The notes under the pieces are model-generated. The model had not been told where the DNA came from. It was given only the letters and a program-made list of their open reading frames with translations, and ran no database searches. A stretch of 36,258 bases of DNA from Actinomycetes bacterium (lineage in GTDB: Bacteria > Actinomycetota > Acidimicrobiia > Acidimicrobiales > RAAP-2): contig JAJZBX010000006.1 of assembly GCA_021846325.1 (NCBI GenBank), positions 77,841-114,098 of the forward strand. Direction: 5' to 3'. Of this stretch, positions 23,835 to 31,906 are shown in pieces. Position 1 is the first letter of the stretch. The number at the start of each line of letters is the position of its first letter. The translations under genes were made by a program, and so were the position numbers.

Positions 23835-24761
23835 ATGACCAAAGAGCCGTTGAACTTTAGGGGCGTCATTGTTGCCACGGCCCTGGCGTTCAAGGAGGAT
23901 CGCGCCGCACCGGCGGGACTCGCGGTCGATTACGACCGCTTCGCTGAGCACTGCGACTGGTTGATTACGAGCGGCTGTCGAGGCGTGGGGCCGAACGGAT
24001 CGCTCGGGGAGTACTCATCACTCACCGACGAGGAGCGTCGTCGGGTCATTCAGGTCGCGGTGGACACGGTGGGCGACCGCGGACTGGTCATCGCGGGTGC
24101 GCACGGCGTCGGCTGGCACCAGGCCCGCCAGTGGGCCCAGTGGGCCCAAGAGGATGGGGCCGACGGGGTGCTCCTACTGCCGCCGACCATCTACCGCGCC
24201 TCGGAGTCTGAGGTTATCGAGCACGTCACCCGCGTCGCCGATGTCGGCCTGCCGATCATGGTGTACAACAACCCCTTTGACACCAAGGTTGACCTCGTGC
24301 CGTCGACGGTGGCCAAACTGGCCGAGATTCCCGAGGTCGTCGCAGTCAAGGAGTTCTCTGGGGACGTCCGGCGTGTCATGGAGATCAGGGAACTCTGCGA
24401 CATCGACGTCATCGCGGGAGCCGACGACCTATTGTTCGAATCGATCGTGGCCGGCGCCGTCGGCTGGTTCGCCGGGTACCCGAACGCCTTTCCCCGTGAG
24501 GCGGTCGAGATCTACGACTTGGCGATTTCGGGTCGTCTCGCCGAGGCGAAGGAGCTCTATGAGCACCTGGTGAGCGTCTTTCGCTGGGACTCGCGCGTGG
24601 AGTTCGTCCAGGCGATCAAGCTGTCGATCGACCTCGCCGGCCAGAGCTACGGCGGCCCAACCCGACCGCCGCGCGGCCCGCTCAGCGCCGACAACGACGC
24701 GCGCGTTCGCGCCGACACCCAGCGCGCCCTTGACTACCTGGCTACTCGGGCCAAGGGCTAG
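23835..24761 (+). CDS. DapA-family 1-pyrroline-4-hydroxy-2-carboxylate deaminase
   Basis: A 308-residue TIM-barrel enzyme of the dihydrodipicolinate synthase / N-acetylneuraminate lyase family. The Schiff-base lysine is Lys172 in VVAVKEFSG, and the catalytic tyrosine is Tyr144 in IMVYNNP. The substrate loop reads GPNGSLGEYSSLT instead of the GTTGE of DapA, which argues against dihydrodipicolinate synthesis. In the trans-4-hydroxyproline pathway a DapA homologue converts 1-pyrroline-4-hydroxy-2-carboxylate to 2-oxoglutarate semialdehyde and ammonia, exactly the step needed between its neighbours. Its own ribosome site (a GATGAAGGGA region) lies before the ATG. The epimerase gene follows after 3 bases. 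Confidence 0.87.
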   Translation: MTKEPLNFRGVIVATALAFKEDRAAPAGLAVDYDRFAEHCDWLITSGCRGVGPNGSLGEYSSLTDEERRRVIQVAVDTVGDRGLVIAGAHGVGWHQARQWAQWAQEDGADGVLLLPPTIYRASESEVIEHVTRVADVGLPIMVYNNPFDTKVDLVPSTVAKLAEIPEVVAVKEFSGDVRRVMEIRELCDIDVIAGADDLLFESIVAGAVGWFAGYPNAFPREAVEIYDLAISGRLAEAKELYEHLVSVFRWDSRVEFVQAIKLSIDLAGQSYGGPTRPPRGPLSADNDARVRADTQRALDYLATRAKG

Positions 24762-24764
24762 GCC

Positions 24765-25766
24765 ATGCGATCTCGACGGGTCATTACCGCGGTGGATTCA
24801 CACACCGAAGGCATGCCGACGCGGGTGGTAACCGGCGGCGTCGGCGTTATCCCCGGTGACACCATGAACGACAAGCGGTTGTACTTCATCGACCACCTCG
24901 ACGACATTCGACAGTTCTTGATGTACGAGCCACGGGGCCACGGCGCGATGAGTGGGGCAATCCTGCAGCCGTCGACGCGACCCGACGCCGAGTGGGGCGT
25001 TGTGTACATCGAAGTGTCGGGGTGTCTACCGATGTGCGGTCACGGGACGATCGGCTTGGCGACGGTACTGGTGGAGACGGGCATGGTGGAGGCCGTGGAG
25101 CCGGTCACCACGATCCGCCTCGACACCCCGGCCGGACTCGTGATCGCCAGCGTGCGCGTTCTCGACGGCCACGCCGAGGCAGTGACCATCGAGAACGTTG
25201 CCTCCTTCGCCGTTCGACTCGACGCGGTCATCGACGTTCCCGCGCTCGGCGCGGTGCCCTACAGCCTCGCCTACGGGGGTAACTTCTACGCGATCGTCGA
25301 CCTGGATGCCGTGGGACTGCCCTTCGACCGGTCTCGCCAGCACGAGATCACCTCGGCGGGACTGGCCATCATGGCGGCCATCAATGAGTCGGCGCCGCCG
25401 CACCACCCCGACGTGGCCGGAGCCGATCATTGCCACCACGTGGAGTTTCTCGCGCCCGGCTCGACCGCGCAGTACTCGCGCCACGCGATGGTGATTCATC
25501 CGGGGTGGTTCGACCGCTCACCGTGCGGCACTGGCACGTCGGCGCGGATGGCCGAACTCTGGGCTCGCGGCGAGCTCGCGCTGCACGAGGAGTTCGTCAA
25601 TGAGTCCTTCGTCGGTTCGCGATTCATCGGTCGGCTGATCGGCGAAACCACGGTGGGTGAGACACCGGCGGTCGTCCCGACGTTCACGGGACGTGCGTGG
25701 GTGACCGGGCTGGCGCAGTACCTCCTTGATCCGAGCGATCCGTTCCCCACGGGATTCCAGTTTTAG
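24765..25766 (+). CDS. Proline-racemase-family 4-hydroxyproline 2-epimerase
   Basis: A 333-residue enzyme. The two catalytic cysteines of the proline racemase / hydroxyproline epimerase reaction are both present: Cys91 in PMCGHGTIG and Cys254 in DRSPCGTGTSA. A Cys/Cys pair indicates racemase or epimerase activity; trans-3-hydroxyproline dehydratases replace one cysteine. In this operon it should turn trans-4-hydroxy-L-proline into cis-4-hydroxy-D-proline for the FAD dehydrogenase. It begins 3 bases after the deaminase gene, and the aldehyde dehydrogenase begins directly after its stop. Proline racemase activity is a less likely alternative given the context. Confidence 0.88.
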   Translation: MRSRRVITAVDSHTEGMPTRVVTGGVGVIPGDTMNDKRLYFIDHLDDIRQFLMYEPRGHGAMSGAILQPSTRPDAEWGVVYIEVSGCLPMCGHGTIGLATVLVETGMVEAVEPVTTIRLDTPAGLVIASVRVLDGHAEAVTIENVASFAVRLDAVIDVPALGAVPYSLAYGGNFYAIVDLDAVGLPFDRSRQHEITSAGLAIMAAINESAPPHHPDVAGADHCHHVEFLAPGSTAQYSRHAMVIHPGWFDRSPCGTGTSARMAELWARGELALHEEFVNESFVGSRFIGRLIGETTVGETPAVVPTFTGRAWVTGLAQYLLDPSDPFPTGFQF

Positions 25767-27299
25767 ATGGTGACCTCGACCTCGCTCACCGAGACGTCGC
25801 CAGACGAACTCGAACAGTGCGCGCGCGACGCGACGACGGCGTTCGAGCAGTGGTCCGCTTTGCCCGCACGGACGAGGGCCCGGGCGCTGGTCGGCGCGGC
25901 CGACGCCCTCGTCGACGCGGCCGACGAACTGGTCGCGATCGCCGCGGCCGAGACCGGTCTGACCGAGGTCCGCCTGCGCGGCGAACTGCGCCGAACGGCG
26001 GTTCAGCTGCGCCTGTTCGCCGACGTCGTGGTCGAGGGCGACTACCTCGACGTGCGCGTCGACCTCGCCGACCCCGAGTTCGTGTTGGGCCCGCGGGCCG
26101 ACCTGCGGCGAACGCACGTGCCGATCGGTCCGGTGCTCAACTTTACGGCGAGCAACTTCCCCTTCGCCTTTTCGGTGGCCGGCGGCGACAGCGCCTCGGC
26201 GCTCGCCGCCGGCTGTTCAGTCATCGTCAAGGCCCACCCGGGCCACCCCGAACTGTCACGGCGCACGGGTGAGATCGTTCGTGCGGCACTGGCGCGTCGG
26301 GGCGCCCCGGCCGACGTCCTGCAGGTGATCTTTGGCCAAGCGGCGGGCGTCACACTCTTGGGCGACCCTCGGGTGCGCGCCGGGGCCTTTACGGGGTCGT
26401 TGCGCGCGGGCCGGCTGCTCGCCGACGTCGCCGCGAGCCGTTCCGATCGGATCCCGTTCTACGGTGAACTGGGCAGTGTCAATCCTCAGTTCGTGACGCG
26501 CGCCAGGCTCGCCGACGATGCAACGTCACTGGCCGAGGGGTACGTGGCGAGCGTGTCGATGTCGGCCGGTCAGTTCTGCACGAAGCCCGGCTTCTTGTTC
26601 GTGCCCGACGTCGCGGCGATCGCGTCGTCGATCGCGAGCGCCGCGGCGCTGGTGGCCGAGCATCGCATGCTCAACCCGCACATTGCCGCGAGTTACCAGC
26701 GCCGCCGAGAGGCTGTCCTCGAGTGCGTGGGCGTTGACGTGATTGCCCTGGGCAGCCTGCGCGTCGATGGGGATGGTCATGGTTGGACGACGCCGACCAT
26801 CGTGTCGGTATCACTGGCCGCGCTCGAGTCGGTCGGTGGCCCCCTGCTCGACGAGTGCTTCGGCCCGCTTTCGGTGGTGGTCGCCTACGAGCGCGAGTCC
26901 GAGTTGCCCGACGTCGCTCGACGACTCTTTCCGGGCAATCTCACCGGCGGCGTACACGCGCTCGCCGACGAGTCGACGCCCGAGTTGGCGGCCCTGGTCG
27001 ATGTTCTGGCTCGCCTGTCGGGTCGAGTGCTCTTCAACGGCTGGCCAACGGGCGTCGCCGTCACGCCGGCCATGCAGCACGGTGGTCCCTGGCCAGCGAC
27101 GACCAGTGACGCCGGAACCTCGGTGGGCACGGCGGCGATCCAGCGATTCCTGCGCGCGGTGAGCTACCAGAACGTGCCAGCGCACCTGCTGCCGCCGGTG
27201 TTGCGCGACGGTGAGTCGTCGGTGCCCCGACGCGTGTCGCCGGCCGGCGAGTCAACGACCTGGGGTGCGCGAGCCTCGGCCGACCAACCAAGTCAGTGA
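25767..27299 (+). CDS. 2-oxoglutarate semialdehyde (2,5-dioxovalerate) dehydrogenase
   Basis: A 510-residue aldehyde dehydrogenase. The catalytic cysteine is Cys271 in SAGQFCTKPG, the general base Glu234 in FYGELGSVNP, the oxyanion Asn130 in FTASNFPF, and the cofactor-binding lysine Lys155 in VIVKAHPGH. The motif set (GELGSVNP, GQFCTKPG, PGNLTGG) is that of the ketoglutarate-semialdehyde dehydrogenase group. It oxidises 2-oxoglutarate semialdehyde to 2-oxoglutarate with NAD(P)+, the last step of the trans-4-hydroxyproline pathway. The ATG directly follows the epimerase stop. Its 3' end overlaps the convergent aldo/keto reductase gene by 7 bases. Confidence 0.9.
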   Translation: MVTSTSLTETSPDELEQCARDATTAFEQWSALPARTRARALVGAADALVDAADELVAIAAAETGLTEVRLRGELRRTAVQLRLFADVVVEGDYLDVRVDLADPEFVLGPRADLRRTHVPIGPVLNFTASNFPFAFSVAGGDSASALAAGCSVIVKAHPGHPELSRRTGEIVRAALARRGAPADVLQVIFGQAAGVTLLGDPRVRAGAFTGSLRAGRLLADVAASRSDRIPFYGELGSVNPQFVTRARLADDATSLAEGYVASVSMSAGQFCTKPGFLFVPDVAAIASSIASAAALVAEHRMLNPHIAASYQRRREAVLECVGVDVIALGSLRVDGDGHGWTTPTIVSVSLAALESVGGPLLDECFGPLSVVVAYERESELPDVARRLFPGNLTGGVHALADESTPELAALVDVLARLSGRVLFNGWPTGVAVTPAMQHGGPWPATTSDAGTSVGTAAIQRFLRAVSYQNVPAHLLPPVLRDGESSVPRRVSPAGESTTWGARASADQPSQ

Positions 27300-28264
27300 T
27301 GCCCGTGAAGGCGGTGGCGCACGTAGGGTGCCTCCAACCACGACCGCTCATCGGCGCTTAGTTCGACGTGCAAGGACTCGATCGCGTCGGTGACGTGGTC
27401 GGCCCGCGTCGCACCGATGATCGGGGCGGCGACGGCGGCGTGGTGCGCGAGCCACGCGAGGGCAATACGGGCCGAGGAGACGCCGCGGCGTGCCGCGACG
27501 TTAGCGAGACGATCGATCACCGCGCGGTCGCTCGGGTGCTCGTAACGTCCGTCGGGGAAGGTGTCGGTCTCGGCGCGCGTGGTGCGCACCGCGCCGTCGG
27601 TGCGGTTGCCCGCGAGCACACCGCGCGCGAGCGGGCTCCACGCCGTATACCCGACGTCACGACCGGCGCACAGCGGGATCATGCGGCGCTCCTCTTCGCG
27701 ATAGATCAGGTTGTAGTGGCCCTGCATCGAGACGAAGCGAGCGCCGACGAGTTCGGCGGCGTCCATGAGCCGCTCAAACTGATCGGCGTGCATCGAGGAC
27801 GCGCCGATCCAGCGCACCTTGCCGAGATTGACGAGCTCATTCAGCGCGCCGATGGTTTCGACGAGCGGCGTGTGGGGGTCGAAGCGGTGCAGCTGGTAGA
27901 GGTCCACGTAGTCCGTGCCCAAGCGGCGAAGCGAGCCGTCAATGGCGCGACCAATATGGGCAGCGCTCAAGTTGGCGTCGTTTGAGGCCGGCGAGTCGAG
28001 TCCAACCTTGGTGGCGATGACGACTTCGTCTCGTCGGGCGAAGCGTCGCAAGAGCCGACCAGTCAGCCGCTCGCTCTGACCGTGGTTGTAGGAGTCGGCG
28101 GTGTCAAAGAAGTTGATTCCGCCCTCGATGGCGGTGCGCACGAGGGGAGCCGACGACTCGTCATCGAGTGTCCAGGGGCGATCCGCGTTCACCCCCACGC
28201 TCAACATGCCCAGTCCGATCCGCGAGATCCGCAGGTTCGACGAGCCGAGTGTGACGAAGTCCAC
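27293..28264 (-). CDS. Aldo/keto reductase
   Basis: A 323-residue NAD(P)H-dependent TIM-barrel reductase. The catalytic Asp and Tyr are in FFDTADSYNHG (about 53-63), Lys in VVIATKVGL (about 82-90) and His in LYQLHRFD (about 122-129). The C-terminal cofactor segment is PIIGATRADHVTDAIESL. Several residues (GHYNLIYREEERRMIPLC, YTAWSPLARGVLAG) place it with YajO/Tas-like reductases. It starts at a GTG 6 bases after the stop of the cyclodeaminase-like gene and is the last gene of the minus-strand operon. Its substrate is unknown. It may reduce an aldehyde or ketone side product of hydroxyproline breakdown, but nothing in the sequence shows this. Confidence 0.87.
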   Translation of the reverse strand: MDFVTLGSSNLRISRIGLGMLSVGVNADRPWTLDDESSAPLVRTAIEGGINFFDTADSYNHGQSERLTGRLLRRFARRDEVVIATKVGLDSPASNDANLSAAHIGRAIDGSLRRLGTDYVDLYQLHRFDPHTPLVETIGALNELVNLGKVRWIGASSMHADQFERLMDAAELVGARFVSMQGHYNLIYREEERRMIPLCAGRDVGYTAWSPLARGVLAGNRTDGAVRTTRAETDTFPDGRYEHPSDRAVIDRLANVAARRGVSSARIALAWLAHHAAVAAPIIGATRADHVTDAIESLHVELSADERSWLEAPYVRHRLHGHH

Positions 28265-28270
28265 GGGGCC

Positions 28271-29197
28271 TCAGCTTCGCGCGCGGTAGATTTCGGCGGC
28301 GACGACGAGATCCTCCCAGGGCATGCCGGAACTCTTGAAGACGCGAGGGCGGCGTCGGTCCACTGCGGCGGCTCCCGTCATGACGTCGCGCATCGAGATC
28401 AGGGTGTCGCCAGCGACGCGGCCCTCGCCAATGGGGATGAGTAGATCGCCGGCCTCGCGCAGCGCGACCATCGGGTCCTCGACCACCAGCTGCGAACGCG
28501 CTACCAGCTCGGTGTCCAGCTCGCGGACGTCGGGTTCGTGCGATCCGACCGCCACGACGAGCGCGTCGTCGGGTACGAGTGCGCCGTCGAATAGGGGAGT
28601 GCGCGCGGTCGTGGCGCACACGATGAGCTGCGCGTCACGAACCGCGTCGGCGCCAACGACATCGGCGCGCACGCCGCTGGCGACAAGTCGGTTGACGAGG
28701 GAACTCGCGCGCGAGGGGTCGCGAGCGACGACGCCGACGTGGCCGATCGGGCGGATAGCCCGCATCGCCTCGACGTGGCCCGCCGCTTGGGTACCCGAGC
28801 CAAAGACGACGAGGTGGTCGATGCGCTCGGGTGCGAGGTCATCGGCGATCGCCGCCGACACCGCCGGTGTGCGAAGCGCGGTGAGGGCCCGGCCGTCGAC
28901 GAGCAAGATCGGCCCGAGGGTCGCGGCGTCCATCAGCACGTAGATGCCCTGAATGCGTTCTCGCCCTATCGCGGGATTGCCCGGCGCCACCGTGGACAAC
29001 TTGGCGCCGACGAAGTCGCCGAATCGAGACGGCATGTACAAGAGCTGGCCCGTATCGAGATCGATGATGCTTCGCGCGAGGTCGCGGGCCGGGTCCAGAC
29101 CGGCCAGCAGATCGTGTCGCACGGCGCGTATGGCCACCTCCATCGAGACGAGGGCGAACACCTCGTCGCTCGACACCCAGCGCGGGGCATTGTTCAC
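28271..29197 (-). CDS. Ornithine cyclodeaminase/mu-crystallin family; probable 1-pyrroline-2-carboxylate reductase
   Basis: A 308-residue protein of the OCD/mu-crystallin family with an NAD(P)-binding Rossmann motif (VVFGSGTQAAGHVEAM, about 130-145). The segments YMPSRFGDFVGAKLSTVAPGNP and LTALRTPAVSAAIADDL match family substrate-site regions. Family members include ornithine cyclodeaminase, alanine dehydrogenase and the 1-pyrroline-2-carboxylate reductase that makes L-proline in 3-hydroxyproline breakdown. Its position directly behind a proline-racemase-family gene and a 3-hydroxyproline-dehydratase-like gene favours the reductase (inference). The GTG start overlaps the upstream stop (GTGA). 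Confidence 0.85.
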   Translation of the reverse strand: MNNAPRWVSSDEVFALVSMEVAIRAVRHDLLAGLDPARDLARSIIDLDTGQLLYMPSRFGDFVGAKLSTVAPGNPAIGRERIQGIYVLMDAATLGPILLVDGRALTALRTPAVSAAIADDLAPERIDHLVVFGSGTQAAGHVEAMRAIRPIGHVGVVARDPSRASSLVNRLVASGVRADVVGADAVRDAQLIVCATTARTPLFDGALVPDDALVVAVGSHEPDVRELDTELVARSQLVVEDPMVALREAGDLLIPIGEGRVAGDTLISMRDVMTGAAAVDRRRPRVFKSSGMPWEDLVVAAEIYRARS

Positions 29198-30207
29198 GGC
29201 AGGATGAAACCCGCGCCCAGGGGATCGGCCGGATCCAGGCTAAAGGTGGCCCGGCCGGTCTGGTGGGCCATGCCCTCGACGATGGCGGTAACGGCGCCTT
29301 GGGGCTGGCCGCCGTCGACGGACTCGTACCAAGCCCGGAACTGGGTCCCGATGATCGACTCGTGGATGAGCACGTCGCCGGGCGCGAGACGACCGTCTTG
29401 GGCGAGCAGGGCCAGTCGCGCGGCCGTTCCCGAGCCACACGGTGAACGATCGATTCGTCCGTCGGCGAAGACGGTGACGTTGCGCTGGTGCAGGCCGTCG
29501 GGTGTCGCACCCAGGTCGTCATAGATGATGGTTCCGTAGATGCCGCCGAGTCGTGGATCCAGTGCGTGGTGAGCCACCGCGGTGTCGTTGAGCGCCCACT
29601 TGATCTCGCGACCCAGCACTCGCAAGTCCCCAACGTTGTCGGGCGTGACGCGCAGTCCCAGGCTTGACGCCGCCACGCAGGCGTAGAGGGCGCCAGCGAA
29701 GGCGACGTCAACCGTGACCTGGCCCCGAGCGAGATGAACGTCGTGGGACCGCGCGACCGGGTACGAGGGGACGTTCGCAAAGGCGATCGCCGTCGTCGCG
29801 CCGCCGACCCGAGTCACGCGGGCCTCCACACGACCCGACGGAACGTCAATGGTGACGCTACGCACCCCGTCGGGTTCGGCGAGGACCCGACCGGTCTGGA
29901 GCGCCCACGCGCCCAGCGCGATGGTGCCGTGGCCGCAGGCCGTGGAGTAGCCGTCGTTGTGCCAGAAGAGCGCGCCGAAGTCGGCGCCCTCGTCGTCGGG
30001 CTCCACGACGAAGCAGCCGTACATGTCCGCGTGCCCGCGTGGTTCTCGACAGAGCATCGTGCGGATTCGCTCCAACGACTCGGAACGTTGCGCGCGCACG
30101 CGCTTGTCGGCGACCGTCGCACCGTCAAACGACAGGGCGGAGTCGGCGACGATGCGAAATGGTTCGCCGGCCGTGTGGTAGTCAGTCGTCTCGACCACGT
30201 CAATCAT
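29194..30207 (-). CDS. Second proline-racemase-family enzyme (3-hydroxyproline epimerase or dehydratase)
   Basis: A 337-residue paralogue of the 4-hydroxyproline epimerase in this window, but only distantly similar. Both catalytic positions are cysteine: Cys91 in STACGHGTIAL and Cys257 in DRSPCGSGTAARL. By the residue rule for the family this predicts an epimerase or racemase. By context (a pyrroline-2-carboxylate reductase-like gene directly downstream) a trans-3-hydroxy-L-proline dehydratase would be expected. The conflict is not resolved by sequence. ATG start. The cyclodeaminase-like gene overlaps its end, and a 50-base gap separates it from the upstream enolase-family gene. Confidence 0.85.
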   Translation of the reverse strand: MIDVVETTDYHTAGEPFRIVADSALSFDGATVADKRVRAQRSESLERIRTMLCREPRGHADMYGCFVVEPDDEGADFGALFWHNDGYSTACGHGTIALGAWALQTGRVLAEPDGVRSVTIDVPSGRVEARVTRVGGATTAIAFANVPSYPVARSHDVHLARGQVTVDVAFAGALYACVAASSLGLRVTPDNVGDLRVLGREIKWALNDTAVAHHALDPRLGGIYGTIIYDDLGATPDGLHQRNVTVFADGRIDRSPCGSGTAARLALLAQDGRLAPGDVLIHESIIGTQFRAWYESVDGGQPQGAVTAIVEGMAHQTGRATFSLDPADPLGAGFILP

Positions 30208-30257
30208 GCGTACTTGATCCTCGCGTGGAGTGGTTACGCACGTGGCACCGGTCGCTC

Positions 30258-31385
30258 TCAGCTCTTCGATGCGTCGACGCTCACGACGGGCTCGCCGAGC
30301 GCGGCGACGTCAACATCCACCCCGAGTCCGAAGGCGTTGGGCGCGCTGATCATGCCCCAGCCGTCGCGCGATCGGGGGTGGTAGCCCGCGATGTGCTCAA
30401 GAACCCAGTCGTTCATGTAGGAAGCCGCGAAGAGCAGATCAGGCGTCGTGCTCGCCGCGAGGTGGCTCACCGCGGCGGTCGTGAGGTCGCCACCCCAGGT
30501 GTCCTCGATCGTCATGCGAACCCCGAGGGCCTCGCACAGGTTTCGCATGAACATTGCCTTGGTCAAGCCGCCGACTCGACTGATCTTCAAGTTGATCGCC
30601 TCCATCGCTCGGGCGTGGTAGGCGCGAAGCAGGGCGTGCGGGTCGGTGATGACCTCGTCGAGGATCATCGGCAGGGTCGTGCGCTCGCGCACGACGAGAC
30701 ACTCCTCGAGCGACGCGCACGGCTGCTCGAGGTACACCCGATCGTGGTCGTTCAACAACCGTGCCGCGATCACCGCGTCCTGGAGTCGCCAGCCGCAGTT
30801 GGCGTCCGCCACGATGACGTCGCCTTCGTCAGTCGCTGCGACGACGGCGTTCACGCGCGACACGTCGTCGTGGGGATCCGCGCCAACCTTGAGTTGAAAC
30901 CGCCGCGTACCTTCGGCTTTTCGCGCCGCCACGTGACTGGCCATCGCCGAATCGGAGTCGAGCGGCACCGCGACGTACAGCGGTAGTCGATCGTGTCGCA
31001 GCCCGCCGAGCAGCGTGTAGGCGGGCTGACCAACGGTCTTGCCAAAGGCGTCCCAGCAGGCGACGTCGACGGCCGACTTGGCGTAGCCGTGGCCCGTCAA
31101 CGCAGAGTCCATCGTATGATTAACGAGCCCCAGGTTCTCCACGTCGAGTCCGATGAGCGCTGGCGCGAACTGTGCGATCACCGATGCGGGGCCCGCGCCG
31201 TAGCCGGGCAGATAGTTGGGTCCGAGTGGGCAGACTTCGCCGAAACCCTCGACACCCGAGGACGTCGTGACCCGAACGACCGAACTGCGAAGCGCGCGAA
31301 TCGTTCGCCCGCCCGACATGACGTAGTCACCGTGGGCGTAGTTCAACTCATACGAAAAGACATCGATACGTGAGATCCTCGACAT
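30258..31385 (-). CDS. Enolase-superfamily enzyme resembling cis-3-hydroxy-L-proline dehydratase
   Basis: A 375-residue member of the mandelate racemase / muconate lactonising subgroup. Visible active-site residues: Lys166 in FQLKVGAD, metal ligands Asp194 (VADANCG), Glu220 (VYLEQP) and Asp243 (ILDEV), and the second base Lys267 (INLKISRVGG). A lysine on each side of the barrel with these spacings fits the cis-3-hydroxy-L-proline dehydratase and hydroxyproline-betaine 2-epimerase (HpbD) groups. Dehydration of cis-3-hydroxy-L-proline gives 1-pyrroline-2-carboxylate, the substrate of the reductase-like enzyme encoded two genes downstream, which favours the dehydratase. The ATG at 31385 follows a -10 box by 6 bases. 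The longer open frame (to 31589) extends through the promoter and is rejected. It is the first gene of the minus-strand operon. Confidence 0.85.
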   Translation of the reverse strand: MSRISRIDVFSYELNYAHGDYVMSGGRTIRALRSSVVRVTTSSGVEGFGEVCPLGPNYLPGYGAGPASVIAQFAPALIGLDVENLGLVNHTMDSALTGHGYAKSAVDVACWDAFGKTVGQPAYTLLGGLRHDRLPLYVAVPLDSDSAMASHVAARKAEGTRRFQLKVGADPHDDVSRVNAVVAATDEGDVIVADANCGWRLQDAVIAARLLNDHDRVYLEQPCASLEECLVVRERTTLPMILDEVITDPHALLRAYHARAMEAINLKISRVGGLTKAMFMRNLCEALGVRMTIEDTWGGDLTTAAVSHLAASTTPDLLFAASYMNDWVLEHIAGYHPRSRDGWGMISAPNAFGLGVDVDVAALGEPVVSVDASKS

Positions 31386-31729
31386 CGCTGCAATGTACCA
31401 TATACTACAGTTGCCGAAACTGGCGCGACAGGTTGGGCGCGATCTTGTCGGATCACGCCACTGTCCACGCGGCACGCGAGTCATTGCGCGTGACGTATTC
31501 GCGTTTCGAGTCACCATCGGTGTCGTCTGTGGGTACGTGAGCATGCGGCGTATTGGCAAGCTCACGCCCGTCGAGTTCGATCTGGCCATTGGCGCCCTTC
31601 AGACGGCACGATGTTCAAAACCGATGTCAAGGGAAGTCGGGGCAGACCCCGTGCAACCCCGATTGCAAAGCCACATCGCGCCACGATGTGAAAGCCTGTA
31701 CTGGTGGGCTGCTAGGATTGAATTCCCAA
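31386..31729. other. Gene-free stretch between the 3-hydroxyproline operon and tRNA-fMet
   Basis: I see no convincing gene in these 344 bases. The left end holds the promoter of the minus-strand operon. The right third (31600-31700) is rich in inverted repeats: CGGGG/CCCCG (31638-31651), TGCA/TGCA around an ACCCCGAT loop (about 31652-31667), and CACATCG/CGATGTG (31672-31690). A possible tRNA promoter is TAGGAT at 31713-31718, with a weak -35 near 31688-31694. The repeats could form a structured transcript or an old attachment region; neither is shown. Confidence 0.4.
31392..31408 (-). promoter_or_regulatory. Promoter and possible operator of the minus-strand operon
   Basis: On the minus strand TACATT (31392-31397) lies 6 bases before the ATG, giving a leaderless transcript. 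The imperfect palindrome GTAGTATATGGTAC (31395-31408) overlaps this -10 and the spacer before it, where a repressor would block RNA polymerase. It does not resemble the palindrome at 20877-20893. Confidence 0.45.
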
Positions 31730-31803
<74 letters not shown>

Positions 31804-31822
31804 CTAGGTAAAAATGCAGGTC

Positions 31823-31848
31823 AGGGCCGGTGCAAAAGCACCGGCCCT
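31823..31848 (+). terminator. Intrinsic terminator of tRNA-fMet
   Basis: AGGGCCGGTGC pairs perfectly with GCACCGGCCCT (11 bp) across an AAAA loop, followed by TCTGG with only a short T stretch. It lies 20 bases after the tRNA. Confidence 0.8.
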
Positions 31849-31865
31849 TCTGGTGCAGTTGTAAA

Positions 31866-31887
31866 AATCCCACAACGAATCCCACAA
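31866..31887. repeat. Two direct repeats, possible integrase arm sites
   Basis: AATCCCACAA occurs at 31866-31875 and again at 31878-31887, a 12-base period of about one helical turn. It lies between the tRNA terminator and the integrase promoter, the usual place for integrase arm-binding or excisionase sites. Confidence 0.55.
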
Positions 31888-31894
31888 ATCTGTG

Positions 31895-31900
31895 TACTAT
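31895..31900 (+). promoter_or_regulatory. Candidate -10 box of the integrase gene (leaderless)
   Basis: TACTAT is followed by 6 bases and the ATG at 31907. It lies directly after the direct repeats, so integrase or excisionase binding there could regulate the gene. Confidence 0.5.
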
Positions 31901-31906
31901 GCGGAT

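Noticed and set aside
31386..31589. N-terminal extension of the enolase-family protein
   Set aside because: It crosses the -10 box and possible operator. The family N-terminus starts at the ATG at 31385.
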